DNA of 64,000 nt from Amycolatopsis lexingtonensis. GTDB lineage: Bacteria; Actinomycetota; Actinomycetes; Mycobacteriales; Pseudonocardiaceae. This document shows, in pieces, positions 32,937-42,600 of the stretch; positions within the stretch are counted from its first letter, which is position 1; each line of letters opens with the position of its first letter. The notes below the pieces were generated by a model. It did not search any database. It saw only the letters and a list, made by a program, of their open reading frames with translations, and had not been told where the DNA came from. Both the position numbers and the translations under genes were made by a program. Location of the stretch: the NCBI RefSeq assembly GCF_014873755.1, contig NZ_JADBEG010000001.1, positions 6,174,501-6,238,500 on the forward strand. Direction: 5' to 3'.

Positions 32937-34075
32937 GTTCGCCCTGCCTCTCGTTCCACCCTGTCCAGTTCGCCCGCCAGCCGGACCAGCGCGGCGTCGC
33001 CGGTCACCGGCGGGCCGTAGAGCACCGCCCCGACGTCGTTCGCCGCGCGGCCGGTGCGCTCGCTCACCGAGGCCACCAGTGCCGCCGGGTCGGCGTCGCG
33101 CGGCAGGCCCAGCGCGGTCCGCAGCCGGGTCCGCACCGCCTTCCGCAGCGTCTCACCCGCGTGGTCCGCCGCCTTAGCCCGCCGGTACAGCCGCGCGCGC
33201 CCCTCGGCGGTTTCGGCCGCGCGGACGACGATCGGCAGCGGCTCGGTGACCACCGGCCCCAGCCGCCGCGCCCGCCACAGCGCCAGCAGCACGACGGCGA
33301 TCCCCGCCTGCGCGGCGCCGTAGTACCAGCCGGCCGGGATCAGGTCGAAGATCGACTTGCGGCTGTCGTCGAGCCCCGGGTCCGAAACCGAGGGCAGGTA
33401 CCAGACCAGCCGCGGATGCGCCCCGAGCAGGCGCAGCGCCAGCGCCGCGTTGCCCTGCTCGGCGAGCCGCGCGTTGGTCAGCGGCGCCGCCGAGCCGAGC
33501 AGCGTCGTCGTGCCGCCCGCGTCGGCGAGCTGCAGCAGCGTGCCGCCGCCGTCTTCGCCCGGGTAGCAGGACCGCGCGCCGGGCGAGGCGTACCCGGTGC
33601 CGCCGAGGGTGACGTCGCCCGCCGCGACGGCCGCGGCGACCGTGCACTGCGGGCTCAGCGTGCCGACGTCGCTGTCGCCCTCGCGGCGCACCAGCGGCAG
33701 CGAGTCCCGCAGCGTCAGCGTTCCCGGCGTCACCAGCACGACGTCGGCGGAGCGCTCCCGCAGCGTTTCGAGCCGCTTCGCCGGCACCAGGTCGGGCTGG
33801 GTGACGAGCAGCGTCGCGTTCTCGCCGGCCACGTCGTCGGCCTCGGCCATCGTGTGCGCGGTCCGGATGTCCACGCCCTGGTCGCGCAGAAGCTTCGCGA
33901 GCGCGTGGGCGCCGCCGGGTTCGTACGAGCCGGGTTCGAGCGCGCCGTGCGTCTGCTCCCCGCGGCCGAGCAGGAGCAGGGCGCCGGCGGCGAAGATCAG
34001 GACGACGAGGGCGAGCGGGATCCGGGCACCGCGCCAGATCCGGCGCACGTCCGGCGAGACCGAGGTGCTGCTCAT
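32933..34075 (-). CDS. DUF4350 membrane protein
   Basis: 380 residues. Helix at about 22-40 (IPLALVVLIFAAGALLLL), an extracytoplasmic domain (GGAHALAKLLRDQGVDIRTAHTMAEAD; ATLLVTQPDLVPAKRL), a second helix near 245-262 and a basic cytoplasmic tail. DUF4350 is found almost only beside MoxR/DUF58/DUF4129. ATG 34075 overlaps the DUF4129 stop by four bases. Confidence 0.88.
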   Translation of the reverse strand: MSSTSVSPDVRRIWRGARIPLALVVLIFAAGALLLLGRGEQTHGALEPGSYEPGGAHALAKLLRDQGVDIRTAHTMAEADDVAGENATLLVTQPDLVPAKRLETLRERSADVVLVTPGTLTLRDSLPLVRREGDSDVGTLSPQCTVAAAVAAGDVTLGGTGYASPGARSCYPGEDGGGTLLQLADAGGTTTLLGSAAPLTNARLAEQGNAALALRLLGAHPRLVWYLPSVSDPGLDDSRKSIFDLIPAGWYYGAAQAGIAVVLLALWRARRLGPVVTEPLPIVVRAAETAEGRARLYRRAKAADHAGETLRKAVRTRLRTALGLPRDADPAALVASVSERTGRAANDVGAVLYGPPVTGDAALVRLAGELDRVEREAGRT

Positions 34076-34701
34076 ACGGCGACCGGCCGCTCGCGGCGGC
34101 ACTGCTCGTCCAGCTCGGTCAGGGTCCGGTACGCCGCTTCGGTGCCGTCACGGCCGCCGTAATGGACGTCGTCGAAGAGCCGCGCGCCCTGCCGCAGCGC
34201 GTCCGCGACGTTCGGCAGCAGGACCCCGGCTTCGGCGGCGGCTTCGTCCGCGGTCCGGCCGGAGCGGGTGTCGAGCAGCGCGCGCTCCTCCAGCGCCCGC
34301 ACGACGGCGCGGAAGCGGTCGCGCACGGCGTCGTCGTACCGGCCCGCCGCGGCGGCTTCGGCGGCCGAGCGGCGGTAGTCGGCGGCGCTCTGCCGCTGCC
34401 CGCCGAAGACCACGCGGTCGGCGCGGGCGGTGCGGGCGACCTTGCCGGTGCGCAGCCGGACCACGACGACGAGCACGATCAGCACCACCAGGACCACCAG
34501 CAGCCCGAAGGGCCCGCCCGGGACCACCGACGACACGCCCTTCAGCAGCTTCTCCACCTGGTCGCCGAGCCACTGCCCGACCTGCTCCAGGAAACCCGGC
34601 CGCGCGTCGCGGTACTTCGGGTCGCTCAGCTCCTCCGCGGCGGCGCGGCGGGCCGTGTCCCGGTCGATGTCGACCGGGACGTCAGTCGGGAACCGCGTCA
34701 C
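34072..34701 (-). CDS. DUF4129 membrane protein
   Basis: 209 residues. Helical N-terminus (AAAEELSDPKYRDARPGFLEQVGQWLGDQVEKLL), one very hydrophobic helix (LLVVLVVLIVLVVVVRLRTG) near 68-87, then the DUF4129 domain with YDDAVRDRFRAVVRALEERALLDTRSGRTADEAA. Second gene of the cluster. GTG 34701 makes a GTGA overlap with the preceding stop; GTG 34704 is directly adjacent. Confidence 0.87.
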   Translation of the reverse strand: MTRFPTDVPVDIDRDTARRAAAEELSDPKYRDARPGFLEQVGQWLGDQVEKLLKGVSSVVPGGPFGLLVVLVVLIVLVVVVRLRTGKVARTARADRVVFGGQRQSAADYRRSAAEAAAAGRYDDAVRDRFRAVVRALEERALLDTRSGRTADEAAAEAGVLLPNVADALRQGARLFDDVHYGGRDGTEAAYRTLTELDEQCRRERPVAV

Positions 34702-35858
34702 CACGCCTGCGGCGGCTGGACCCCGGCCGCGCGCGCCAGCTCGATGTCCATGCCTTCGCGGCGCATCCGCTGGTCGAGGTAGACGATCGCGGTGACCAGC
34801 GCGACGAACGGGATCGCGATCGTGCCGGAGACGATCTGCCCCGCGGACTGCAGCAGCAGCTCGCCGGTACCGGGCACGGACACCTTGCCCGGGTTGAGGA
34901 ACTGGTCGAACACCCCGGTGCCGAGCGCGAACGGCAGCTGGATGATGTTCTCGAAGAACGACTGGATGATCCGCGCCAGCACGAGGACGCCGAGCACCCG
35001 CCAGAACGCGCCGCTCACCAGCTTGACCGACCGGGCGAAGGCCTCCCGGAACGTGCCGCGTTCGAGCACCAGGGCCGGGGATGCCAGCGCCCAGAACACC
35101 CAGGCGAGCACGCCGGGGATGATGCAGAGCATCAGGCCGATCGTGCTGGTCAGCGCGTAGACGAACGCCACGCCGAGCAGCGGCAGCAGCCGCGGCTGCA
35201 CCTCACGCCACACGATGCCGAAGGTGACCTCGCGGCCCAGCGCGGCGCGGCCCACGACCGCGGCCATCAGGCCGGTGGTGACCGTCATCAGCAGTGCGGA
35301 GATGAGCGACGCCGGCAGCGCCACGATGAGGAGGTCCCCGAAGGTGCCGAAGAGGGCGTTGCGCAGTTCTTCGTCGGTCGCGCCCGGCCCGAGTTCGGCC
35401 GTCGAAGCCAGGCTCTCGAGGTCGGCGTACAGGAACTTCTGCGCGACGAAGGTCAGCGCGGCGCTGATCACCGCGACGACCGCGCCGATGCCGAGCACGA
35501 GCAGCGGGTGGCGGCGGAGCGTGGTGATCGCGCCGTCGAGGATGTCGCCGATGTTCAGCGGCCGGAGCGCGATCACGCCCGGCTTGCCCAGGCCGTGCGG
35601 GTTCCAGCGCGGCTGCGGTGCGTACTGCGGCGCCTGCTGCCACCCGGGTGCCTGCTGCTGCCAGCCCGGCGGCGGCGTCGGCGGGGCGGGCGGGGTGTCC
35701 GGCGCCTGCCAGCCGCGGGGCGGCGTGGCTGGTGACGCGGCGTGATCTTCCGTCGGCCTCGGCTCACCCGATCCGGGGGCCGAAGCCGCGGGCACGCCCC
35801 GGCTCGGTGTCGGCGTGTCGGCGCCCTCTCCGCCGGGCGCGCCACCGGTGTCTGTCAT
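34698..35858 (-). CDS. multi-pass membrane protein with a Pro/Gln-rich N-terminus
   Basis: 386 residues. Residues 1-95 are Pro/Gly/Gln-rich and disordered, with repeated WQQAP-like units; then LRPLNIGDILDGAITTLRRHPLLVLGIGAVVA and about six membrane helices, as in the glycerophosphoryl diester phosphodiesterase membrane domain family. Heads the MoxR operon. ATG 35858 has GAGGGGC upstream. Confidence 0.85.
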   Translation of the reverse strand: MTDTGGAPGGEGADTPTPSRGVPAASAPGSGEPRPTEDHAASPATPPRGWQAPDTPPAPPTPPPGWQQQAPGWQQAPQYAPQPRWNPHGLGKPGVIALRPLNIGDILDGAITTLRRHPLLVLGIGAVVAVISAALTFVAQKFLYADLESLASTAELGPGATDEELRNALFGTFGDLLIVALPASLISALLMTVTTGLMAAVVGRAALGREVTFGIVWREVQPRLLPLLGVAFVYALTSTIGLMLCIIPGVLAWVFWALASPALVLERGTFREAFARSVKLVSGAFWRVLGVLVLARIIQSFFENIIQLPFALGTGVFDQFLNPGKVSVPGTGELLLQSAGQIVSGTIAIPFVALVTAIVYLDQRMRREGMDIELARAAGVQPPQAW

Positions 35859-35986
35859 CGAAGCCCCTCGCCTGCAGTGCCTGCTTGCGGACACTCTCTC
35901 AGAGGCGGATTAACCCGGCCAGACCTGGGGTGACGTCCGGACGCCGTGACACCACGCGCACGGACGGGTGCGAGACGGCCCGTTCC

Positions 35987-36025
35987 CCCGATATGCTGAA
36001 CCGCGGGATCGGGTACCCCCGATCC
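35987..36025 (+). promoter_or_regulatory. -10 and inverted repeat before the second HEYGHH metallopeptidase
   Basis: CCCGATATGCTGA at 35987-35999 (TATGCT as -10) followed by GGATCGGG-TACC-CCCGATCC at 36006-36025, a perfect 8+8 inverted repeat in the untranslated leader that could be a hairpin or operator. Confidence 0.45.
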
Positions 36026-36051
36026 GTACCGAGACCCTTCGGGACTGCCTA

Positions 36052-37128
36052 GTGACGCAACCGCCCCACGGCCAGGTACCGCCTCGCGGAACCGTTCAGC
36101 CGCCGCCGGTGCCGGGTGCGCAACCGGATCTCCCGTGGCTGGGCCAGCCGCACACCGTGGCCGTCCCGAAGCGCCGCTCCCCGGCCGCCGTGATCGGCGT
36201 GTGCCTGGGCGCGGTGGCCGTGCTGGTGCTCGGGCTGGTCGCGATCGTCGCGCTCAACCGCACCGAGACCCCGCTGGCCAACCCGAACTTCCGCGACGCG
36301 CCGTCGTCCCAGGACAGCCCGGCACCGCTGCCCCCCGGCGGCGCGGGTGCCCCGGCCTCGGCGTCGAACCCGGCGACCGAAACGCCGTCGCCCAGCGCGA
36401 CCGGCCCGCAGAAGGTCCTCAAGCTGGCCGACCACCCGATCCTGCAGGACCCGAACGCCGGCCTGCAGAACCGCGTCTGCACGCTCCCGGCCTGGCAGAG
36501 CACGCAGGAGGGCGCGGAGGCGTTCTTCACCGCGGCCAGCAAGTGCCTCGACGCGGCGTGGGGCCCGTTCCTCGAGGCCTACCACCTGCCGTTCACGCCG
36601 CCGGCCCTGCACTTCCCGACCGGCGCGAGCTTCGAGACCGAGTGCGGCACCATCCAGGTCGGCATCGCGACCGCCGCGTACTACTGCGAAAACAACCTGT
36701 ACGTCCCGTTCCGCGGGCTGCAGACCGACCAGTACGGCAACAACCCCGGCGTCTACCTGGCCCTGTTCGCCCACGAGTACGGCCACCACGTGCAGGAAGT
36801 CGCGGGCCTGATGGACGCGGCCTGGCAGAAGATCTACGAAGCCGGCCAGAACAGCCCCGCCGGGCTGGAGATGTCGCGGCGCAAGGAACTGCAGGCCCAG
36901 TGCTTCTCCGGGATGTTCCTCGGCGCGCACGTCGACCAGGGCGGCACGATCAGCCGCGACATGTACAACAAGGCCTGGAACGACCAGGAGACCCGCGGCG
37001 ACAACACGTCCCGCAGCCACGACCACGGCACGAACGCGCACTACGCGGCGTGGTGGCGAGCGGGCGCGACGAGCAACCGGATCGCCGACTGCAACACCTT
37101 CGCGGCGCCGTCGTCCGAGGTCAGCTGA
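36052..37128 (+). CDS. membrane-anchored neutral zinc metallopeptidase, copy 2
   Basis: 358 residues, paralogue of the gene at 26.3 kb. Short Pro-rich cytoplasmic part, helix at about 50-70 (AVIGVCLGAVAVLVLGLVAIVAL), Ser/Pro/Ala linker, then the metallopeptidase domain with LFAHEYGHHVQEVAG and KELQAQCFSGMFLGAHV. The four-cysteine pattern (CTLPAW..., KCLDAAW, ECGTIQ, YYCENN) matches copy 1. GTG 36052 was chosen because the reading frame upstream lies in the promoter. With copy 1 it brackets the MoxR cluster. Confidence 0.9.
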   Translation: MTQPPHGQVPPRGTVQPPPVPGAQPDLPWLGQPHTVAVPKRRSPAAVIGVCLGAVAVLVLGLVAIVALNRTETPLANPNFRDAPSSQDSPAPLPPGGAGAPASASNPATETPSPSATGPQKVLKLADHPILQDPNAGLQNRVCTLPAWQSTQEGAEAFFTAASKCLDAAWGPFLEAYHLPFTPPALHFPTGASFETECGTIQVGIATAAYYCENNLYVPFRGLQTDQYGNNPGVYLALFAHEYGHHVQEVAGLMDAAWQKIYEAGQNSPAGLEMSRRKELQAQCFSGMFLGAHVDQGGTISRDMYNKAWNDQETRGDNTSRSHDHGTNAHYAAWWRAGATSNRIADCNTFAAPSSEVS

Positions 37129-37179
37129 CGGGCTTCGACAGCCAGGCCACGGGTGCCGCCGGTGACCGGCCCGCCCGCC

Positions 37180-37232
37180 GTCTTGAATGACTCATTCAGG
37201 TCTTCGGAGGTCCTGAATGACTCATTCAAGAC
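37180..37232. repeat. paired GAATGACTCATTC palindromes
   Basis: 21-base arms 37180-37200 and 37212-37232 form an inverted repeat with one central mismatch and an 11-base loop; each arm is itself built on TGAATGACTCATTCA. Between convergent genes, probably a terminator; the right arm supplies the stop codon of the minus-strand gene. Confidence 0.8.
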
Positions 37233-37696
37233 GTGGGACGGATCGCAGCGGGTTTGGGTCGCAGCGGGATGCTCAGCCACAGGTAGACGAACATCCCGCC
37301 GGAGAAGCACGCGAACACCAGCAGCGCGAGCCCGAGCGGCCGCCGCGCGTCCGACGAGCCGACCGACGTGTCGGCGGCGTGCACGGTGACCGGGCCCTGG
37401 TCCGGCAGCACCTCCGGGACCCCGACCTCGACGCGCTCGCCCTGGCCGTGCCCGCAGCCGTTCAGCGTGCCCTCGTGGGTCTTGCCCGCGACGGTGAACT
37501 TGACCGTCTCGGCCGCGTCCGGCTTGTCGCACGCCGCCGGCTTGGTCACCTCGGCCTGCACCGGGGCGCCGGCGGAGTCGTTGGTGATGCCCAGCAGCCC
37601 GGGCCCGGCCAGCCAGGCGAGCAGCACGACGAGCACGCCCGCCGCGGCGGGGATCGCCACCGTGGGCCACTTGAGGGCGAGGGATCGCGGGGGCAC
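37226..37696 (-). CDS. hypothetical two-helix membrane protein
   Basis: 156 residues: helix at 14-36 (AIPAAAGVLVVLLAWLAGPGLLG), an extracytoplasmic domain of about 75 residues with two cysteines (AACDKP, LNGCGHGQG) that may pair, helix at 120-142 and a basic tail. No known domain recognised. GTG 37696 has no good ribosome-binding site. The last codons and the stop lie within the palindromic repeat. Confidence 0.6.
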   Translation of the reverse strand: MPPRSLALKWPTVAIPAAAGVLVVLLAWLAGPGLLGITNDSAGAPVQAEVTKPAACDKPDAAETVKFTVAGKTHEGTLNGCGHGQGERVEVGVPEVLPDQGPVTVHAADTSVGSSDARRPLGLALLVFACFSGGMFVYLWLSIPLRPKPAAIRPTS

Positions 37697-37738
37697 CCGG
37701 CCATGGTTCCAGAAACCGCGGCCGAAACCCAGGTGCCC

Positions 37739-38821
37739 TTACCGCTGTTCGATCTTCTCCGCCTGCGTGACCTTCTTGACGTACAGGAGCTTGTCGCCGG
37801 GCTCGATGGCGTCGGCCTGCGGGGCGTCGACGCGGTAGAGGACGCCGTCGCGGACCAGGCCGAGGACGAGGTCGGACAGGTGCCGCGGCGACCCGCCCTC
37901 CTCGGACGGCTCGACCGCCCGCTCGGCGATGGCCAGGCCCGACTCCGGGGTCAGCAGGTCCTCCATGATGTCGACGACCAGCGGCGTCGACGTCGCCATG
38001 CCGAGCAGCCGCCCGGCCGTCTCGCTGGAGACGACGACCTGGTTCGCGCCCGACTGCTTGAGCAGGTGGACGTTCTCCGCCTCCCGCACCGACGCCACGA
38101 TGTGCGCCTTGGGCGCCAGCTCGCGGGCGGTGAGCGTGACGAGCACCGCCGTGTCGTCCCGGTTCGGGGCGACGACGACCGCACGCGCGTGCTGCACCGC
38201 GGCGACGCGGAGGACGTCGGCGCGGGTGGCCGAGCCGTGCACGGCGACCAGGCCCAGCGCGCTCGCCGCGTCGAGGGCCTGCTGGTCGGTGTCGACGACG
38301 ACGATCTGGCCCGGGGCGACGTTCTCGTCGCCGAGCAGCGCGTTGACGGCGGACCGGCCCTTGGTGCCGAACCCGACGACGACCGTGTGGTCGCGCACCT
38401 TCGACCTCCACTTCTGGATCTTGAACGCCTGGCGGGAGCGCTCGGTGAGCACTTCCAGGGTGGTCCCGACCAGGACGATGAGGAAGAGCACCCGCAGCGG
38501 CGTGATCACCAGGACGTTCACCAGCCGGGCGGACGCCGTGGCCGGCGCGATGTCGCCGTAGCCGGTGGTCGAGAGCGAGACGGTGGCGTAGTACAGGCTG
38601 TCCAGCAGGGACAGGCCGTCGCCGTTCGCGTCGCGGTACCCGTCGCGGTCGACGTAGACGATGACCACGGTGGCCAGCAGCGCCAGCAGCGCGCCGATGA
38701 TCCGCTTCACGATGGACCGCAGCGGGCTGACCGTCAGCTCGGGCATCCGCAGGACGCCGACGAGCTCGTGGTCCGGCCGATCGGTGAGACCGCCCAGCGG
38801 CAACCGCTTGAGGGCCTTCAT
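37739..38821 (-). CDS. potassium channel with RCK (TrkA-N) domain
   Basis: 360 residues. Two-helix pore: IIGALLALLATVVIVYVDRDG, pore loop YYATVSLSTTGYGDIAPAT with the selectivity filter TTGYGD, second helix VLVITPLRVLFLIVLVG. Then a Rossmann RCK domain (HTVVVGFGTKGRSAVNALL; ATRADVLRVAAVQHARAVVVAP) and a TrkA-C-like end. Mycobacterial counterpart lies between adnB and nudC (Rv3200c). RCK domains gate the pore in response to nucleotides or calcium; the ligand here is unknown. Confidence 0.92.
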   Translation of the reverse strand: MKALKRLPLGGLTDRPDHELVGVLRMPELTVSPLRSIVKRIIGALLALLATVVIVYVDRDGYRDANGDGLSLLDSLYYATVSLSTTGYGDIAPATASARLVNVLVITPLRVLFLIVLVGTTLEVLTERSRQAFKIQKWRSKVRDHTVVVGFGTKGRSAVNALLGDENVAPGQIVVVDTDQQALDAASALGLVAVHGSATRADVLRVAAVQHARAVVVAPNRDDTAVLVTLTARELAPKAHIVASVREAENVHLLKQSGANQVVVSSETAGRLLGMATSTPLVVDIMEDLLTPESGLAIAERAVEPSEEGGSPRHLSDLVLGLVRDGVLYRVDAPQADAIEPGDKLLYVKKVTQAEKIEQR

Positions 38822-38917
38822 GCACCTGCTCCCGGCGCCAGGTGTCGAGCGTCACTCACGCCCGGAGGATAGCCCAACCGGGTGGCGGGCCGCCGTCTGG
38901 AACGCGACGATGACCGC

Positions 38918-39280
38918 ATGGCAACTCCGCACCGGCCCGCGCACCTCCTGGCGGGGGCGCTGGGCTTCATGGGCGTCCTGCACTTCGCCGTGCCAAAGCC
39001 GTTCGACGGCTTGATCCCGAAGGAGCTGCCGGGTTCGCGCCGGGCATGGACGTACGGCTCGGGGGTGGCGGAACTGGCGGTAGCGGCCGCGGTGGCCGCC
39101 CCTCGCACCCGCCGCCTCGGCGGGCTGGCGGCGGCGCTGCTGTTCCTGGGCGTGTTCCCGGGCAACGTGAAGATGGCGGTGGACGCGAAGACCACGCCAC
39201 AGCGGGCGATCGCGTGGGGGCGGCTGCCGCTGCAGTGGCCGCTGATCGTCTGGGCGCTGAAGGTCCGCGACCGGGCCTGA
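38918..39280 (+). CDS. small DoxX-like membrane protein
   Basis: 120 residues, four helices: HLLAGALGFMGVLHFAVPKPFDGLIPKELPGSRR, then WTYGSGVAELAVAAAVAAP, AALLFLGVFPGNVKMAVDA and a final WPLIVWALKV. This matches the small DoxX/MauE-like family, whose members sit in redox or unknown contexts. ATG 38918 chosen; GTG 38882 is possible but overlaps the intergenic promoter space. Followed after four bases by another small gene; inserted between adnB and the channel gene. Confidence 0.75.
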   Translation: MATPHRPAHLLAGALGFMGVLHFAVPKPFDGLIPKELPGSRRAWTYGSGVAELAVAAAVAAPRTRRLGGLAAALLFLGVFPGNVKMAVDAKTTPQRAIAWGRLPLQWPLIVWALKVRDRA

Positions 39281-39284
39281 TTCC

Positions 39285-39659
39285 ATGCGCGCGGAAATCA
39301 CCGGGCTGCTCGACGACGGCCTGGTCCGCTTCACTTCGCCACTGGGCACCGCGAACGCGACCTGGCGGGGCGCCGAACCGCCGCGCGCCGGGTGGACCCA
39401 CGTCGAGCTGGACTTCCCGGCCGGGATCCGGACCTGGGCGGTGGTCCCGGACCGCGTGCCCGAGCTTCGCGGCACCGGTGACGCCGTCCACGTCACGGCC
39501 CGCGTGGCCGCGTACACCCCCGAGGACGGCGTGGTCACGCTCGAGCTGGGCGACAGCGTGGTGCTGGCCGATCTCCCCGCGCCCGCACCGGAAATCCGGC
39601 CCGGTGCGTGGCTGCGCCTGACCGCCGCCGGCCTCGACCTCTACCCGGTGGACCTGTAG
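39285..39659 (+). CDS. small hypothetical protein (beta-rich)
   Basis: 124 residues, no signal or helix. Alternating beta pattern (EITGLLDDGLVRFTSPLG; WTHVELDFPAGIRTWAVVPDRV; AVHVTARVAAYTPEDGVVTLELGDSVVLADL) suggesting an OB-like barrel; not a family I recognise. Four bases after the DoxX-like gene. Its TAG is followed immediately by the stop of the convergent adnB gene with no base between. Confidence 0.7.
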   Translation: MRAEITGLLDDGLVRFTSPLGTANATWRGAEPPRAGWTHVELDFPAGIRTWAVVPDRVPELRGTGDAVHVTARVAAYTPEDGVVTLELGDSVVLADLPAPAPEIRPGAWLRLTAAGLDLYPVDL

Positions 39660-42600
39660 TCACGCCTCCGGGATGTCCCGCAGCAGCCGCCGGAGGCCTT
39701 CGGCATCCAGGAGGTCCGCCGGGCGGATCGTGCGGTTCGCCCGGACGTAGTGGAACGCCGCGCGGACCTGCTCCACCGGCACGTTCTTCAGCGCCGCCCA
39801 CGCCATCCGGTACGCCGCCAGCTGGACCGCCAGTGCCGGGAGCCGCGATTCGGGCGGGACCGAGCCCGTCTTCCAGTCCACGACTTCCCAGTACCCGTCG
39901 GCGTGCCGGAACACCGCGTCCATCCGGCCGCGCAGGGTGATGCCCTCGACGTCGGCCGAGAACGAGATCTCCACCGCTTCGGGGACTCGTTCGGCCCACT
40001 CGCTCTCCTCGAACGCCTCCCGCAGCTCCTCGAAGTCCGCGTCCGGGGCCTCGTCGAAGTCGGCCGCGCCGGGGAGGTCGTCGATTTCGATGAGCTGGTC
40101 GCCGCCGAATCGGCGCTCCAGCCAGCCGTGGAACTCCGTGCCGCGGCGGGCGAAGCTGTTGGGCTCCGCCGGCAGCGGGCGGCGCAGGTCGCTCGCCAGC
40201 CGGGCGCTGTCGTCGGCCAGCGTGACCAGCTGGCTCACCGTGAGCCGCGAAGGCAGCGGGACCCGCTTGACGTGGTCGTCCTTGCGCGCCCACTCCTCCA
40301 GCAGGACGTCGGTGTCGGTCAGCCAGCCGTCCGGGTCGTCGTCCTCTTCGGACTCTTCTTCGTCCGCAGTGTCCGAAGTGGACATCGCTTCGGACACCAG
40401 CTCGACCCCGGTCTGCACGCCGGTGCGCCGGTCCGCCAGCGGGTCGACCGGCCACCGGGCCTTCCGCGAGTCCGACACCAGCGGGTTTTCGTCGTCGGAC
40501 GCCGGTTCCGGCGCCCAGTCGGCGAGCTGCCCGACGCCGGTTTCGCGCAGCACGCCGGCGATCTCGGTCAGGAACTCCGACGGCCCCTTCGCGCGACTGC
40601 TGCTTTCGTTCCACCAGTGCCCGGAAACGATCAGCGCGTGCTCGGACCGCGTCAGCGCCACGTAGCAGAGCCGCCGCTCCTCCGACTGCTCCCGCTCGAC
40701 GAACCCGGCCTCGTGCAGTTCCAGTCCTTCTTGGACTTCCTTGCGGTCGTAGCCCTCGGCGATGCGCAGGTCCGGCAGGTCTTCGGCGTCCCCGCGCAGC
40801 GCGGCCGGCAGTGACGTCGCGGTCCGCAGCCACGACGACGACCGCCGCCGGCCCGGGAACACCTCGTGCACCAGGTGCGGGACGGCGACGACCTCCCACT
40901 CCAGCCCTTTCGAGGAGTGCACGGTGAGCACCTGCACGCGGTCCGGGACGACCTCGACCTCACCGGGGGTGAGCCCGTCCTCGGCGTGCGCGGCGGTGTT
41001 CAGGTAGTCCACAAAGGACAGCAGGGTCGCCGTCGGCGCCGCCTCGGCGTAGTCGGTGACGACTTCGGCGAACGCGTCCAGGTGCGCGCGGCCCGCGGAT
41101 CCGGGGCGCGCCAACGACTCCACGTCCAGGAGCATCGTGCGCTCGACGTCGGCGACGAGCTCCGGCAGCGACTGGTCGAGCCGCCGCCGCAGCGCGGCCA
41201 GCTCCCAGCCGATCCGCCGGATGCGCCGGTAGCCCTCCTCGGAATACCGGTCCGCCGCCCCGGGTTCGTCGATGGCGTCGATCAGCCCGGCCTGCTCGAC
41301 GCGCTCGGCGACCAGCTCCGGGGTGTCCGGCTTCTCCGGGCTGGAGAGCTCGCCCGCGCGCCGCCACAGCGCGGCGACGTCGGCGGCCGCGAGGCGCCAG
41401 CGCGCGCCGGTCAGCAGCCGCGCCGCCGCGCTGCCCGACAGCGGGTCGGCGAGCACCTTCAACGTCGAAACGAGGTCGGCGACCTCGGGTTCGTCGAGCA
41501 GGCCGCCGAGCCCGACGACCTCGACCGGCAATCCGCGCGCCCGCAGTTCGGCCGCGATCGGGGCCATGTCGGCGCGGCGCCGCACGAGGACCGCGGCGGT
41601 CGGCGGCTTGCCCGTCTGTTCCTGGTGGGCGTACCAGCGCCGGGCCAGCGCGTCGGCGACCCACTCGCGTTCGGCGCGGATGTCCGGCAGCAGCGCGCAC
41701 GCGATGTCCGCCGCCCCAGCGCCGTCGCGCGCCCGCAGCCGTTCGACGCCGAGGCCGCGGGCGCGCAGCGGTTCGGCGATCGCGTTCGCGAGGTCGAGGA
41801 TCTCCGGCGGGTTGCGGAAACTGGTGAGCAGCCCGAATTCGTGCGCGGGGACGAGGCGTTCGCCGTCGAAGCGCGGGAAGTCCGTGGTGAACCGGGGCAG
41901 GTTGGCGGCACTGGCACCGCGCCAGCCGTAGATGGCCTGCGCCGGGTCGCCGACGGCGGTCACCGGCATCGGCGGGTTCTCGACACCGCCGAACAGCGCG
42001 CGCAGCAGGACGCGCTGGGCGTGGCCGGTGTCCTGGTACTCGTCGAGCAGGACGGCGCCGTAGCGTTCGCGTTCCCCGCGCACGACCGACGGGTAGCCGC
42101 TCGCGAGCTGCGCCGCGAGGGACATCTGGTCGGCGAAGTCGAGCGCGCCTTCGTTGCGCTTGCGCCGGTGGTACTCCTCGACCAGCGGCAGCAGCGCGAG
42201 CCGGAAGTGCTGCGCGGCCATGATTTCCGTGAGCTTCTGCGGCAGTGCGGCCCGCTGCCCCTTGGCCCGCGGCGCGGTTTCGATGACCCGGCACAGCCAT
42301 TGGGTGTACTCGGCGAGCTGCTCGGTGGAGATGAGGTGCTCGCCGAGTTCGCCGGCGAGGGCGAGCAGGTCCGCGGTGACGGTCGGCGGGACGCGGTCGG
42401 TGTCGAGCTCGTTGTCCCAAGTAGACACGACCCGGTGCGCGATCTGCCACGACGACGTCTCGGACAGCAGCCGGACGCCGGGTTGCACCGGCAGCCGGAG
42501 CCCGTGTTCGGAGAGCATGCGCCCGGCGTAGGCGTGGTAGGTCAGGACGGTCGGTTCCCCGGCGACCACAGTGGACCGCAGCCCGCCGGTTGGGTCCAGC

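Noticed and set aside
36006..36025. Riboswitch in the leader of the second metallopeptidase gene
   Set aside because: Only a simple 8-bp inverted repeat is seen; no conserved riboswitch core recognised.
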